Part shown: piece after piece, positions 48,501-57,915 of the stretch
Numbering within the stretch: position 1 is the stretch's first letter
How the letters are laid out: the number at the start of each line of letters is the position of its first letter
Assembly (NCBI RefSeq): GCF_002104995.1
Contig: NW_024468273.1
Coordinates: 1 to 64,000 of the forward strand
DNA from: Linderina pennispora
Taxonomy: Eukaryota; Kickxellomycota; Kickxellomycetes; Kickxellales; Kickxellaceae
DNA length: 64,000 nt
Reading direction: 5' to 3'
The notes under the pieces: model-generated
What the model saw: the letters and a program-made list of their open reading frames with translations, nothing else
Told to the model about the DNA's origin: nothing
The model's database searches: none
Position numbers and translations under genes: made by a program

Positions 48501-49382
48501 GAGCTTGGGGAAGATGCTGCGCGATACACGCGCCATGGGCTGCACTACCGGCTGCTCATTCTCGTCCGAGTCCTCGGCCATGCTTAGCGACCGCCGTGAC
48601 AAGGGGCTGGCCACGAGTGGCGGATTCACGCCCTTGGCTTTAATGTGTTGTGCAATGCGCTGTCCGCCCGATTCGGTCTTTTGCGCGACACTCTCTTCTG
48701 GCGCCTCTTCTGGAGCCTCCTTTGCGGCATCGTCCGGGCCACTCTCTGGCTGTTTGGTCGCGAGCTCGCTCAGCTGCTGCTCGCTGACCTGCGATGTTGT
48801 GGCCGTGGTGAATGCACGGTGCCGCCGCAGCGACATCCCACCGGGCGACATATTGGACAGATTCTGCACGCTGCGCATTGCCGGGCCCTTTGACAATCTG
48901 CTCTGCCGCCCTTCCGTCTCTGTGAATATCGCGCCTGGCGACGAGTACAGAGACGGGCTGACGTACCGACTCGGCGACATCTCCCCCTGTCCTTGCACCG
49001 CCAGGCTGTCCTGCGAGGTATTGGTTGAGCGCGAAAACAGCCGGTTCACTTTGCCCTGCAATGCTGCGCTCGATAGCCGCCGCAACTTGCGCACAAAGTT
49101 CATCCCCGACGACCGCTTGTTCTCACCTGGCTCATTGCGCGACCGCCCAGAATGCACTGACATGCTGGTGGGCGAGTGCGGGAGCACCGATGCCTCTGGT
49201 ATTGCCGCGCCCTGGAGCCCGAGCCCCCCGTTAGTGCCCCGCCGGTGAATGCCCGTGCTGCCAGCGTCATCTACTGCCGAGCTACTATCTGTCTGCTCGG
49301 CTGCCTCGCCAGTGCCTGCTGCTGTGGCCGTAGCGTCCCCGGATATAATATTGGTGGCGCTGCTATCTTCTTGTTCTGTCAT
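42570..49382 (-). CDS. RIM15: Rim15/Greatwall-type AGC protein kinase
   Basis: A single-exon 2270-aa protein. Residues 1-1150 are serine-rich and low-complexity. A short zinc-finger-like motif (CRMCERSFARSELNAH) lies near 1170, as in Rim15/Cek1. The kinase domain spans about 1553-1880: glycine loop ISRGAFGRVYLARK, AIKVMRKKD near 1585, IVHRDIKPDN near 1679, LSDFGLSQ near 1697 and APELLLG near 1775. About 65 residues separate DFG from APE; this split activation segment is the hallmark of Greatwall/MASTL, Rim15, Cek1 and Ppk18. The C-terminal tail has no response-regulator domain that I can see. Family members act below TORC1/PKA in quiescence and nutrient response and inhibit PP2A-B55 through endosulfines. 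Confidence 0.9.
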   Translation of the reverse strand: MTEQEDSSATNIISGDATATAAGTGEAAEQTDSSSAVDDAGSTGIHRRGTNGGLGLQGAAIPEASVLPHSPTSMSVHSGRSRNEPGENKRSSGMNFVRKLRRLSSAALQGKVNRLFSRSTNTSQDSLAVQGQGEMSPSRYVSPSLYSSPGAIFTETEGRQSRLSKGPAMRSVQNLSNMSPGGMSLRRHRAFTTATTSQVSEQQLSELATKQPESGPDDAAKEAPEEAPEESVAQKTESGGQRIAQHIKAKGVNPPLVASPLSRRSLSMAEDSDENEQPVVQPMARVSRSIFPKLSRSSMQSQAGEEQISRSKSNEPSGRTPRFSYQSTDGFASDASNANILPKHSIGRSQSQVVAGSTTQKKRTALSALDWAGEAGTRRRQGSTPSQESSGLLSAYQIKRRFSTMLVGQPNTGVSSRSSISATSDSVQSWTSAASNNDGGELEMTHRRAGEEPSGANNRSTAVESPFAGFHGWATPGSQQNGMFDAAVLDWQLSHDLAGTRTYSSASSTAQDHAQGTVGSVTSLPGSGGHGGIPFTVDYRRTGSLPSRGPSSGIASSDVSMHRYPSEPLDYEASSVASTVSNAWSNLGTPPQPPALPGTAHVAQHVRPRGASQPVHLARAATTNAIRLKEKGGMDMRGAPQLRVEPGSAPEPSSMESVMGGRGRATSTGAQAKRPVASRPGSSMSAGSPGEEPRGTMAVQRSASGHSVASGLSELLEPASVSQARRDALWQVLVVSKSRADAHIDRLLRAWRETDSGAVVCAQDSEALRSDDAMIMQVKRGHRRTPSEAVRIDGRNDFRRRVLGLIGVIRHATVSELGHVSFTSSLTEQLFGLLTQQRTRFSSDASIGSLILDVLYHFSTVSQTVSQLAQSGARHAASGDASPATSQYPSPLLAPETAQRVPPAIAPLLSSAMAVQNDLSPRAASASPVTAHDEVHEQLKRTSTDTNVLAHALRHEGNSSEPLLGSGKARAPDSLSRISSPQLVPGTAHSSTASLVSLLPASGSMGRSAGAARSSARPALGPLLGDQEASAEPSRPSLDDAQIRRSLTHRPSRISATTEEGVSRSKRTSLQVQPTVPPPPTEQVPVSVAPPQITRPATIYGAVAMFGADEQARQEKLALILGDDSHSDYDKSPPASPIEEVKPAEETAAEAVTGDIKPIPEEEEDEPVICRMCERSFARSELNAHSDVCMLEQTRALKLEEANQRIKRLRDSAMRRLSELRRTRRWDKAAEREAERVGRVAARALAWPDGDSHHALIVAKAKFAKYTAKLDRVTTPALPRADIETVWVAGQLQRRIQEKLTIIEEFDTEFSRLERQAELTREAQDGSPVPAPSEPVVLPTWSQLAHFKNHSPTASARTSIDIGQSDSGAATPDLLAVSRASSSQRDMRHSKPLRPGRRSISRHLRHADASETDSHASSSSGSRKLVSLFAALFRGHHHGVANTRKNPGPGTPPPAGPTTLRRRNSPFAHTGKLRIPAQHPPPIMLPSPSAPSTPSTPSQPPTPSPAAVPAGLTISTSISAAIGEPSAMSPSRQRTNSTFACSRESSAKAQRMPSIDDFDFVKPISRGAFGRVYLARKKATKDLYAIKVMRKKDMINKNMVTQALAERRALSLLSADWVVQLYYAFHSSKHLFLVMEYLIGGDLAGLLRVWGVMDEDAARFYTAEIACAIDYLHRNSIVHRDIKPDNVILCSDGHIKLSDFGLSQVAVRAGADGKPESEPDPDKSDEYWTLELSKPGHNAPAPASASNNPHAGRAPPPSKRAHARKSERAFLGTPDYLAPELLLGAGNGLAVDWWALGVCLFEFLCGYPPFTDESPEAIFRNILNHAIDWPDDDGYMSENAQSLIRALLHPDPASRAHWKDFRKAALYSDWDLANIRSIEPPFVPMPDDDVDTSYFESCQRSEIQRLSNATFLQIDAACRPVLATKPTDPSPAPAKKDPPILRAFPGISSERRMSQPALFPPSALQTGSAPSIGQLKKLFSEMSPEGLKKPAESAPETKDGSIASADSSDRYSFKDDEKQSPKSAGPLAKTESSSTRNSLNSLSESDFEQIGDDDLEPVSPIPPPPVANAAIALPPLPAGHAKFASLSRTPSQHSDGIQDPALSNVSSKSHSRCASVQILMNGKKSTTSRSRRPSRGVDANLSEIDLKMQRADDRLSRPGSIAGSENADAVAMEPGEELDDEETERVFDDFTYKNLALLSNVNKGVSSSGNSTPQTDKQGSTSASASATPIPVAQQKRDHSPAPRTSSYSSVAGMVRSSPINAYDTKPSPA

Positions 49383-50446
49383 ATGCTATATATCCGTCAC
49401 CCCAGCCCAAGGGGTGTTTTCTTCGAAAAGAGGGGTTGTGTGCTTCTGCTAGGGCAATGTGTCCGTCAAGCGGCTGCAATTTACCCTGTGTGCCTAAATA
49501 GAAATTAGAAATTGGAAATAATAGTAAGAGGGTGCGGGGGAATAAACGATACATAGCCGTGGGCTATACAAGAAACCAATGGAGCTCCGGCTTTTCTTTT
49601 TTGCATATATGTTTGTGTTGTGGGGAACGTCCCAAGACAAATATCTCGGGAATGCCCAGCATGCCTTACCTTGGTGATAACAGCGTAAACACCTAGAAGC
49701 AAAAGTAAAAAAAACAAGGAATGTGTGTGCGGGTCACAGTTTACAGCGTATCTGGGCCCCGTGTGTATAAACCCCCTAGCGTTTGGTGCAAGCCGAAGGC
49801 AATGAGTCTGCTGCAAAGTGAGGAACGAAAGAAGATAGGGAATTGTAAAAGTACCAGAATGAAACGAAAAAGAGTGAAATGTAAAGAGAGACAAGAGAGT
49901 TTGCTGTTTGAAATTCTGCTTTGCTGCTCCTGTGTATTATTTTTTGGGAACAACGAAATCAAAATCGGGCTACTTTTTCGCAGCAGGAAAATAATGCACA
50001 AGCCTCACCCCTCCCCGCTCTCAGAATCTCGCTGCCCAGCGCATGTTGTGGATTTGCCCGCCATTGTCGCACGGCAAAAGAGCAGGGAAGCGCATTTTCT
50101 TTTGCGATTTGATGTGCTCTGTCCTTGAACAGTGCCATGCAAATGTTGACATGCTTTACTGAAAGCCTCTCTGTCCAAACGACTTCTGAACACAGCAAGC
50201 ACATGGGCAATCCAATCGCCAAGGTATGTGCGCATAAAACGGGTGACGGTCTCGCCACGCAGCAGAAAGAGGGCTTGCTCAGAACAGGGGAAAGCGATAA
50301 TTCTAAAACCAGCAAAATCATCGGTTTCCTTTTTTTCTTCCACTCCTGCTTTTCACCACTCTGAATATCTTTTCTGTTACGATAATCGCTGCTGGCACCA
50401 AATGTACATATACGGAGCGCGAGTCTAGAACGAAGAATTTAGAACC
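49383..50446. other. Divergent intergenic region RIM15/MMM1
   Basis: About 1.06 kb. Open frames here are short and unlike proteins. The length allows separate promoters for both genes. Confidence 0.5.
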
Positions 50447-52054
50447 ATGGACCCTGCGCGCAATGTACTGGCAACAATAGCCTCTGCAGTGTCATTGACG
50501 ATAGAAATTCCGGCCACGCCGACGCCCACGGCAACACTCACCGACCGGATAACAGCAACAGTAGCGACACTGGCCAGCACCAGACCCGCGCAGTCCTTCA
50601 CAGTCTCATTCGGCGCCAAGGTGGTCTCGGCTCTGCAGCAGGTGTGGGACTGGCAGCCAACGTTCATGCATGGCTTCCTGCTGGGCCAGCTCAGCATGCT
50701 GGTGGTACTGGTACTGGCGATAAAGTACATTCTGTTCGAGGAGCCGCTGGGCGCACAGGAGAAGCGCGACGACAGCCCGCGCAATGACACGGCGGTAATG
50801 CAGGAGGGCGGGTTCGGATTGTCCAAGTTTATGATATTTTCGCGCAAGCCAAAGGAGCCCAAGGCGGACGATCTGGCCGAGGAGCTGCACAAGATGCGCA
50901 AGGAGATTCTTTCGCGGACCGGCTACGAGCTGGGGGTGCAGGCGGCCGAGTCGTGCGACTGGCTGACGGTGTTTCTGGCGCAGATTATCGCCAAGTTCCG
51001 TGCAGACGCCGAACGCCACGACCGGCTGGTGCGGGTGATCAGCGAGGCCCTGAATGGCGAGCTGCGGCCGTCAGTGCTGGACAGCATCCGGATCACACAG
51101 TTCTCCTTGGGCTCGGACTTTCTGCGCATTACTGCGGCCCGCATGGTGCCGTCGTCGGGCTCCCTGGGCATGCGCGCCGAGCTCGATCTCTCGCTGCACG
51201 ACGAAATCACATTGGGCTTCAACACAAAGGTGCTGGTCAACTGGCCACGCCCATCGGTGGCCGCCTTGCCCGTCACAATGGTGGTCTCGGTGGTCAAGTT
51301 TGTCGGCACGGTGGCCGTAGAGTTCGATAGCGCGGCGCTCGAGCCCTCGGTGGCAGTCACAATTCTGCCCGACTACATCCTCGAGTTCGACATCCAGACG
51401 TTGATTGGCAGCAAGGCCAAGGTGCAGAACCTGCCGATGCTGACATCGGTGATTAGCAGGAAACTGCAGGCGGCGTTTGCCAAGGAGCTGGTGATGCCGA
51501 ATGAGAAGCGGATCAAGATCAAGCACCCGTTCACGCCCAAGACCGCACAGCCAGCGCAGCCAGCGTCGCCGCAGCAGCCAGCGGAGCCAGCACCCACCGG
51601 CTCACCCCCCAGTATACCGACAGACCTGCCACCCGACTACAACACGCAACTGCCGCCGCCGCACGCTATGCGCACGACACTGTCGCGGGCAGGAAACCAT
51701 GTGCAGACCAGCCCGCCAATGGGCATGCCGCCGCGGATGTTTACGCCCGACGAGCCCTCATTGCACCCGATGCGGGCGTCGTCGAGCCAGGCAGCGCCGT
51801 CCATGTACGGCATGTCGCCGAAAATCCACCCGATTGTGCCGGCGCCCTATGGCCCGCTGGCGAACAGGGTGTATGGAGCCGGCGGCCAGCGCTTGTTTGG
51901 CAGTGCTTTGGCGAGTATTCCGCAGGGGCTGAATGGCGTGACGGCATTGGCGGGCAGTCAGCGCCAGGCGGAAGACGACGACGACGAGATGCTGGTGAAG
52001 GATAGTGTGAGGCAGAGAGTGAACCGGGTCATTCGAACAGTCAACGAGTCGTGA
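50447..52054 (+). CDS. MMM1: ERMES subunit Mmm1
   Basis: A 535-aa protein. The short lumenal N-terminus is followed by one membrane span at about residues 74-97 (FLLGQLSMLVVLVLAIKYIL), then a cytosolic SMP lipid-transfer domain at about 160-370 beginning ESCDWLTVFLAQIIAKF and including DYILEFDIQTLIGSKAKVQN. The C-terminus (370-535) is proline-, glutamine- and serine-rich and longer than in yeast Mmm1. Mmm1 is the ER anchor of the ER-mitochondria encounter structure and pairs with Mdm12 to move phospholipids. The start context is ACCATGG. Convergent with the inositol kinase gene. Confidence 0.93.
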   Translation: MDPARNVLATIASAVSLTIEIPATPTPTATLTDRITATVATLASTRPAQSFTVSFGAKVVSALQQVWDWQPTFMHGFLLGQLSMLVVLVLAIKYILFEEPLGAQEKRDDSPRNDTAVMQEGGFGLSKFMIFSRKPKEPKADDLAEELHKMRKEILSRTGYELGVQAAESCDWLTVFLAQIIAKFRADAERHDRLVRVISEALNGELRPSVLDSIRITQFSLGSDFLRITAARMVPSSGSLGMRAELDLSLHDEITLGFNTKVLVNWPRPSVAALPVTMVVSVVKFVGTVAVEFDSAALEPSVAVTILPDYILEFDIQTLIGSKAKVQNLPMLTSVISRKLQAAFAKELVMPNEKRIKIKHPFTPKTAQPAQPASPQQPAEPAPTGSPPSIPTDLPPDYNTQLPPPHAMRTTLSRAGNHVQTSPPMGMPPRMFTPDEPSLHPMRASSSQAAPSMYGMSPKIHPIVPAPYGPLANRVYGAGGQRLFGSALASIPQGLNGVTALAGSQRQAEDDDDEMLVKDSVRQRVNRVIRTVNES

Positions 52055-52225
52055 GAAGGCTGTCGAGGAGGATAGTTGTTTGCATTCACATGATGCCAGC
52101 AGATAAAGCCGGATTATGTGGATCGCCCCCAATGTGGCAAATAAAAAAGGGACAGTGCATATATTGGTTGAGAATGACGAGTTGAATGTGTACATAGGAT
52201 TTTGGTTTTTTGCTTGGCCCGGCGC

Positions 52226-55075
52226 TCACAGATACCGGTGGTCAAAGAACTTGATGGTGACCCCAATATCCGCAGCCACCCTCAGCACCGTCGCATCGTG
52301 CAGCTGGCGAGCATCGTCCGAGGCGCATCGGCGCCAGATATCCGCAAACTCCCTCACCAGCGTCCTCACGCCGCGCAGGTACCCGTAATCGGGGCCAGCG
52401 CAGCCGCCAGAGCACGGGCATTTGGGCATGGGATCAGCCTCAGTCACATGGAAGAACCTGGCAGCCGCGCACGTCAACATGGGCGTGTCGGAGCCGTCAG
52501 ATGCAGTGGAGGGGCCAAACAGGGGCGAACTGGCGGCGGGGTCCGGCGGGCACTGCTCATGGCACGAGGCATCGGGGCGGGTCAGTGTAGGCTCGGCATA
52601 GACATCCGGGTTGGCGACAAAGCTGCAGTTGACAAAGTCAATAATGCGCAGGTCGATCTGCGGCAGCTCAAGCGGCGCCGTAGCCCACTGGCTCTGCTGC
52701 CCGCACTCATTTGCCAGACGCGACAATGGTCGGCCACTGGTGCTGCCGCGGGAATCGGCAGAGCCAGGCAGTAGTGAGCTGCGGTCGGTGAATGAATTGG
52801 CCGGTGTCATCGTGCCGTGCAATGGCGGCGTCGACAGCGGCAGCAGAGGAGTGTTTGCCGGTGTGGTGGCCGAGGTCACCAATGCAGGGGAATGTAGCAT
52901 GGACTGCGACAGCGGGTGGTGGATGGCGGGCTCGGGCGGCAATGGCATTGGGATTGCCGGGGCGGTCGGTCGCCGCGCAAGCGACGGCGGCTGGTCAGGT
53001 AGGTCGGTGGTCGGGAACTCGTCCACGGCCCGCGTGGCAGCATACCCGTCGTAGACCAGCAAAAGGCTGGAGCCGAAGAAGCGGAAGCCGTGCATTTGCT
53101 CGACGGTCCGGTAGAGACTGCGCAGCTTGACCAGGAGGGCTGGAATCAGATAGGCAAACACTATCTCGCCGTTGTCCAGGAACTCCAGCAGCGAGCGCTG
53201 GAACGTGAACTTGTTCAACGACCGCCCGTAGTACTTGTCCTGGAAGAGGAAACGGTTGCGGTCGGCCTTGTAGACCTGCAGCCCGCACATGCGCACGCCC
53301 AGCTCCTTGCTAGTGGTGGCTGCGCACTTGATGGTCTGCGAGACGACCTTTTTCGCCGGCGCATTGACGCCATGTTGCCGCGTGCCCATTTTGAGATCGA
53401 GGATGCATGGCCGCCGCATGGATGCAGTCAGATCGGACATCAGGATGAACTGGTGCGTGCTGCCCTCGATGGCCTCAGTGGGCATGCGCTTGGCGCATTT
53501 CTTCTTCCACAGATTTTCAAAGTCCGCCGTGGTGGCGGTTTGAGCTGGGCAGTCCGCGGCCTTGGCGAGGTCCGGCTCGGAGCGGTCCAGTGGCTCACTA
53601 ACACAGGCCGTGAGCCGGGGCCGCACCTTCATCGCCCCTGTGCTTTCGCGCCGCACAGGCAGACCGTCGCTGCCTAGCAGGGCGCCCGGGGGTCCAGACG
53701 CAGCATCGGCTACTGCCCGGTCGTGCAGAAGACTGGAGCCGCGCATGCGGTTGGAGCCAAGCAAAGGGTGGACGATAGGCGCTAGGGCTGTCATGCGCGG
53801 TACGCCCGGCAGCAGCTTTGCTGCAGGGGCCTCGGTCCGCGCTGGTCCGGCTGACGGACGGTTTTCCGGGCTGCTGTTGGAGCTAGTGCTTGTAGACGAC
53901 ACATGGCCTCGTGCATCATACATGGAGTTCATACACAGCCCCTCTATATCGCTCAGCATCATGTGTTTCTGCAGGTCCAGACTATGTGCCTCGTCGGCGT
54001 CGTTGGTGCCGGTGGTGCGCTCGACGGCCGACGCCAATGGCATGAAATGCGCGGGCTGCAGATCAGTCGACGAGTGGCGGCGACGCACGGGTCCCTGGGC
54101 TCTGATCTTTGCCTGCTGCCGGGCCCGGGCCTTGAGCGCGCGCGGCGACAGCGCGTCCTTCAAAATCTGCTCCTGCATGGCCCGCCAGGCACCGCTCAGG
54201 TGCATCTTGCGGGCACCGAAGCTACCAGGTGCGGCAGTGCGGCTGCTGGGCGACGGCACCAGCTGGCGGGCCAGGCAGCTGGGCAGAATATGCAGGTTCT
54301 GCTCCAGCACAATCTCCGGGACTGGGTCGCCGCCCTCGGGCTTTTTGCGGTACGTGACATTGACGACGCCCAGGCAGCTGGGCACAAACCGGTACAGGTC
54401 GCGGTGCAAGTAATCCACGGCCTCGTAGAACGCGCGCTCGCGCTCATTCATCGGCTTGCAGATGGCGCTGCCCGAGAACTTTAGGAACGGCGTGTGTCCG
54501 CCCACCTGGTTAACAAACGGAGTTAACGCCAACGACGGCGGCGTCACCGGGCCGTGGAATGTCGCCTCTTCGTCGAGCCACGGCTGCCCAAGCTCGTCGC
54601 CTGACACGTCCATTAGTTCGTCGTCCGTCGCGTGCGTTTCATAGTAACTATCGTCGTCCTCGTCCATGCTGACCTCGTTGATGTCGTCCTGCACGTCGAG
54701 CCACACGCCTGGCGGCTCATTGAGCGACCGCCGCGGCGAGATGCTGCGTAGCCGATAGTGCGAGCGGTTCTGAATAAGCTGGTAGTTTTTCACGCCTGCT
54801 CCATCGATCTGCGGGATGCCCTGGGCTGACACTGACGCCATTAGTGGCGGATGAGCCGCCATGTGTTGCGATGCACTGTTATGAATGTGCTCTGATGTCG
54901 CTGCGGCTGTGTGCTGCATGGGTGTCAGGAGCTCATCCAGTTGATTTTCCACCCGGCTTTTCCGCCACCGCCGGCCGGACCGCGACGGAGCGCCTACGGC
55001 GGCGCCGGGCGTGCTGCTGGTTGGAGTAAGCGGTTGCTGGTCTGTTGGGGCTAGTTGTACACGGAAAGAGTGCAT
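52226..55075 (-). CDS. KCS1: Inositol hexakisphosphate kinase (KCS1-like)
   Basis: A 949-aa protein from the ATG at 55075 (MHSFRVQL); a GTG three codons upstream is not a likely start. The first 500 residues are largely disordered, with an acidic stretch (DEDDDSYYETHATDDE). The inositol polyphosphate kinase fold shows PCILDLKMGTRQHG near 555 (PxxxDxKxG catalytic motif), GLQVYKADRNRFLFQDKYYG, FRFFGSSLLLVYDGY near 670 (SLL-type motif) and IIDFVNCSF near 812 (the metal-binding IDF). The C-terminal motif GPDYGYLRGVRTL closes the family domain. It should make 5-InsP7 from InsP6. A long serine/proline loop separates the last two motifs. Confidence 0.9.
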   Translation of the reverse strand: MHSFRVQLAPTDQQPLTPTSSTPGAAVGAPSRSGRRWRKSRVENQLDELLTPMQHTAAATSEHIHNSASQHMAAHPPLMASVSAQGIPQIDGAGVKNYQLIQNRSHYRLRSISPRRSLNEPPGVWLDVQDDINEVSMDEDDDSYYETHATDDELMDVSGDELGQPWLDEEATFHGPVTPPSLALTPFVNQVGGHTPFLKFSGSAICKPMNERERAFYEAVDYLHRDLYRFVPSCLGVVNVTYRKKPEGGDPVPEIVLEQNLHILPSCLARQLVPSPSSRTAAPGSFGARKMHLSGAWRAMQEQILKDALSPRALKARARQQAKIRAQGPVRRRHSSTDLQPAHFMPLASAVERTTGTNDADEAHSLDLQKHMMLSDIEGLCMNSMYDARGHVSSTSTSSNSSPENRPSAGPARTEAPAAKLLPGVPRMTALAPIVHPLLGSNRMRGSSLLHDRAVADAASGPPGALLGSDGLPVRRESTGAMKVRPRLTACVSEPLDRSEPDLAKAADCPAQTATTADFENLWKKKCAKRMPTEAIEGSTHQFILMSDLTASMRRPCILDLKMGTRQHGVNAPAKKVVSQTIKCAATTSKELGVRMCGLQVYKADRNRFLFQDKYYGRSLNKFTFQRSLLEFLDNGEIVFAYLIPALLVKLRSLYRTVEQMHGFRFFGSSLLLVYDGYAATRAVDEFPTTDLPDQPPSLARRPTAPAIPMPLPPEPAIHHPLSQSMLHSPALVTSATTPANTPLLPLSTPPLHGTMTPANSFTDRSSLLPGSADSRGSTSGRPLSRLANECGQQSQWATAPLELPQIDLRIIDFVNCSFVANPDVYAEPTLTRPDASCHEQCPPDPAASSPLFGPSTASDGSDTPMLTCAAARFFHVTEADPMPKCPCSGGCAGPDYGYLRGVRTLVREFADIWRRCASDDARQLHDATVLRVAADIGVTIKFFDHRYL

Positions 55076-56633
55076 TGTATGCACATGCTGTACAGGGTTT
55101 GGAATTTAAAATAAAAAGGTGAGGGTTGGCGGGAAAAAGAAGATAATCCTGCGGCAAGGGAGCGGATAACCTGCAACAAGCAATGTAGCCGATAATAAAA
55201 GCGCCAGCGAAAAAATGTCGGAAAAGAGCGAGGGAAAGAACCAGTCTGGTTAAAAAAAACACGGAAGAAGGGAAAAAAGAAGAAAAAGTGTAAACTCGAC
55301 AAAAAAGCGCGCTCTAGCCGATATTTATACCCCTCGCGAATCGACAAGAGGCCCAGGCATTTTTTGCTTTGGGGGGGCCTTCCAACCGCCCCTTCCTGCC
55401 ACCCCCCACTGGCCCACATCGATTGGCAGCGCCCCGTATTGGCAAAAGTTCAAGGTACGGTTTCTGTGCGACAATCTTTGGGCACGATATGGCGGAGCGA
55501 GCATTCATATTGGGCCGCACAAGAAGCAAGGCATTTCCCAAGAGTCCTGCCGCATTCCCCCTTCTCAAACGCCGTTAGAGCTGCCCTCTCCCGCCTGCAT
55601 GCGAGCCGCGATGGAAAAACGCACGGTGCTTGTCCGATGGAGAGCCACACGTGGGGTGAGGCGGGCATCTCCACTTGCTTTGCGTGCTGTTCGCTCTGTA
55701 GCACCAATCGTGAAGGCCATTGCTGTGCTATCTGCCCTGCCACCAGTTTAAGCCACGCATTTACAACGGCTATAGGCCACTGGCCAGTAGTCTTGGGTTT
55801 TTCCTCCTCTAACGCGTCTCGACGCCCCCATGTCTAGAATATCCTTCTACACCACACACCGCGCACACGGCCAATTGTGCTTGGTCACGCTTTCAAAGCA
55901 TTTTTATTTTGCCTGCACGGCCAATTTGCTGCTATTCGCACCACATGCATGCATGTCTGGATAGGCCCAAAAATGCCTACCCTGCCTTTTTTTTCGTTTT
56001 GCCATTAGGTCATGTTTTTGTTGAGATGCACAAAATAAATAAAAAAACATAGTGCCAAGCGGTGCGTGCATGTGGGTAACGACGCCATAGCATCATTGGC
56101 ATATCAGGGCCTCAGTGTGTAAATGCATATGCTGCATACAATCAGCATATCTGTCATCCAGTAGTATGCACATCGTGGGCTCAGGCAGAGGCTTTCCTAA
56201 CATCCGATTTCCTGCAAATGTTTTGCCACAGTGACACTCGAAGAATGCATGCCTCCATGTATTTTTTTCGGAGAACGCCCAGAGGGGGTTTCTGGGTTGT
56301 TGCTTTTTTCCCACTGGCTCGGTGCATTTTCATCCAGCCATCGAGCATGACCTAGATGCGATAGGTGCAAGGGCAGCATATGGCATTAGTCGATTGGATT
56401 GCCCGGGAATGCCGTATCTCGAAAAACGGCTTTGCATCTTGCTTGCGGCAGGTCTTGGGCACAAAATCGATAAGATCCGATTTCGACTTAATTCGTCCCA
56501 CGACTCGTCAGGAGCCGTGGCTCGCCGGCTCAGGAACACAGGCTTCAATTTTGCCACAAGGAAAAATCTGGACGCTTTTTTGTTTATCAGCATTCGCTTC
56601 TATCCAAAAAAACGCAATTCATAAACAGCGACA
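55076..56633. other. Divergent intergenic region KCS1/SET5
   Basis: About 1.55 kb. A/G-rich tracts (around 55120-55140 and 55250-55290) flank the KCS1 side, and runs of T lie near 55988. No coding or RNA feature could be supported. Confidence 0.5.
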
Positions 56634-57881
56634 ATGCCAGAGGTAGCCCGCACCGTGACACCCGCAGAAGACGAGCTGCGCGCGGCCATTGCAGCTGTGA
56701 AGGCATCGAACCCCGAGTTTGGCATCGCCCGCGTACTGAGCACGATCCGCTCCTCGCACAGCGACTGGCAGGTCAGCGAGAAGCGCGTGCGCAAGTTCCT
56801 GGGCGCGCTGGGGCTAGTGCAGAGCGACAATGCCGGGATCCCGAAGAGCTCATTGGCGCCGACGGATCTGGCGGCAACCACGGGCAAGGGCCAGGTGGAG
56901 ATCCGGTACATCGACGGCACAAAGGGCAAGGGCGTGTTTGCAACGCAGGACATGCAGCCTGGGAGCATAGTATTTGAGGAGACGCCCTTTGCGTGGTACC
57001 CGCGCTGGGACACCGTCGGCGCCGCCTACCACCTGGACGCCGATCACGAGTGCCAGCTGTGCGCGCGCTCGCTGGACCCGACGGTAGTGCGCACGCGCGT
57101 GCGCCCGGCAAAATGTGCCTCGTGCGGGGTCAAATTCTGCAGCAGCATCTGCAAGACCGAGGCCGATATGCATTTCCACAAAATTGAGTGCTCCAAGAGC
57201 AACCCGGCGTTTGCCAAGCTGGCCGATTTCAGCCGCCGCCAGGACCAGTGGGGGGCGCCGATGGGCGCTGTGCGCGCGCTGGAGCGCGTCATCATGGAGT
57301 TTGAGCAAAGCACGAGGCGTGGCCGCGAGGCGTGGGCTGGTCTAAAGGCCTTTGCCACTGTGAGCCAGGAGACGATTGACGAGAGGCGGTTTGGCCCTGC
57401 TTGGTTCATGTACCAGGAGGACCGCGAGAACAAATGGAAGGCCAGCTACAAGCTGATGAAGAGCGCCTTGTGTCCGCCGCCTGCAGCCTGCGGGCTCACG
57501 GCGTTTGACAGGATCCCGGCCAAGATCAAAGAGGAGATGTTCTCGTACCAGGGATGGCTGGATCTGCTCGGAAAGTACTGCCTGAACGACCAGAATGGCG
57601 GCTTCTATCTGCTGCAGAGCTGCTTTAACCATAGCTGCGTGCCCAACTGCCAGGTCTCGCATCCAAACTCGGGAAAGTACCGCGCCCATATCGAGATTCT
57701 GAAGCCCATCAAGCAAGGCGAGGAGATGTTTATTACCTATGTCAACCCCAGAGACGGCGTCGAAGCGCGTCGCAAGGACCTGAAGGACTGGTACATGTTT
57801 GAGTGCAGCTGCACGAGGTGCCAGAAGGAGCTGCAGGATCTTCCAAAGACCGAACGCCAGGAAAATGTCATCACAATTTAG
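56634..57881 (+). CDS. SET5: SET5-type SET/MYND lysine methyltransferase
   Basis: A 415-aa protein of the Set5/SMYD group, where yeast Set5 methylates histone H4 lysines. The N-terminal helical region (1-85) is followed by a SET start (GKGVFATQDMQPGSIVFEE). Set inside it is a MYND-like zinc module at about 140-185: CQLCARSL, CASCGVKFCSSICKTEADMH, then HKIEC. The SET core includes NHSCVPNCQV near residue 334 and EEMFITYVNPRD near 365. The post-SET cysteines are FECSCTRCQ near 390. All key elements for SAM and lysine binding are present. ATG context ACAATGC. The dead rhomboid copy lies just downstream on the other strand. Confidence 0.88.
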   Translation: MPEVARTVTPAEDELRAAIAAVKASNPEFGIARVLSTIRSSHSDWQVSEKRVRKFLGALGLVQSDNAGIPKSSLAPTDLAATTGKGQVEIRYIDGTKGKGVFATQDMQPGSIVFEETPFAWYPRWDTVGAAYHLDADHECQLCARSLDPTVVRTRVRPAKCASCGVKFCSSICKTEADMHFHKIECSKSNPAFAKLADFSRRQDQWGAPMGAVRALERVIMEFEQSTRRGREAWAGLKAFATVSQETIDERRFGPAWFMYQEDRENKWKASYKLMKSALCPPPAACGLTAFDRIPAKIKEEMFSYQGWLDLLGKYCLNDQNGGFYLLQSCFNHSCVPNCQVSHPNSGKYRAHIEILKPIKQGEEMFITYVNPRDGVEARRKDLKDWYMFECSCTRCQKELQDLPKTERQENVITI

Positions 57882-57915
57882 ACAGGATATTTTTCTTGAA
57901 TACACGGTAGGATCT

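Noticed and set aside
52226-55084. GTG start for the inositol kinase
   Set aside because: An ATG three codons later (55075) is the expected eukaryotic start.
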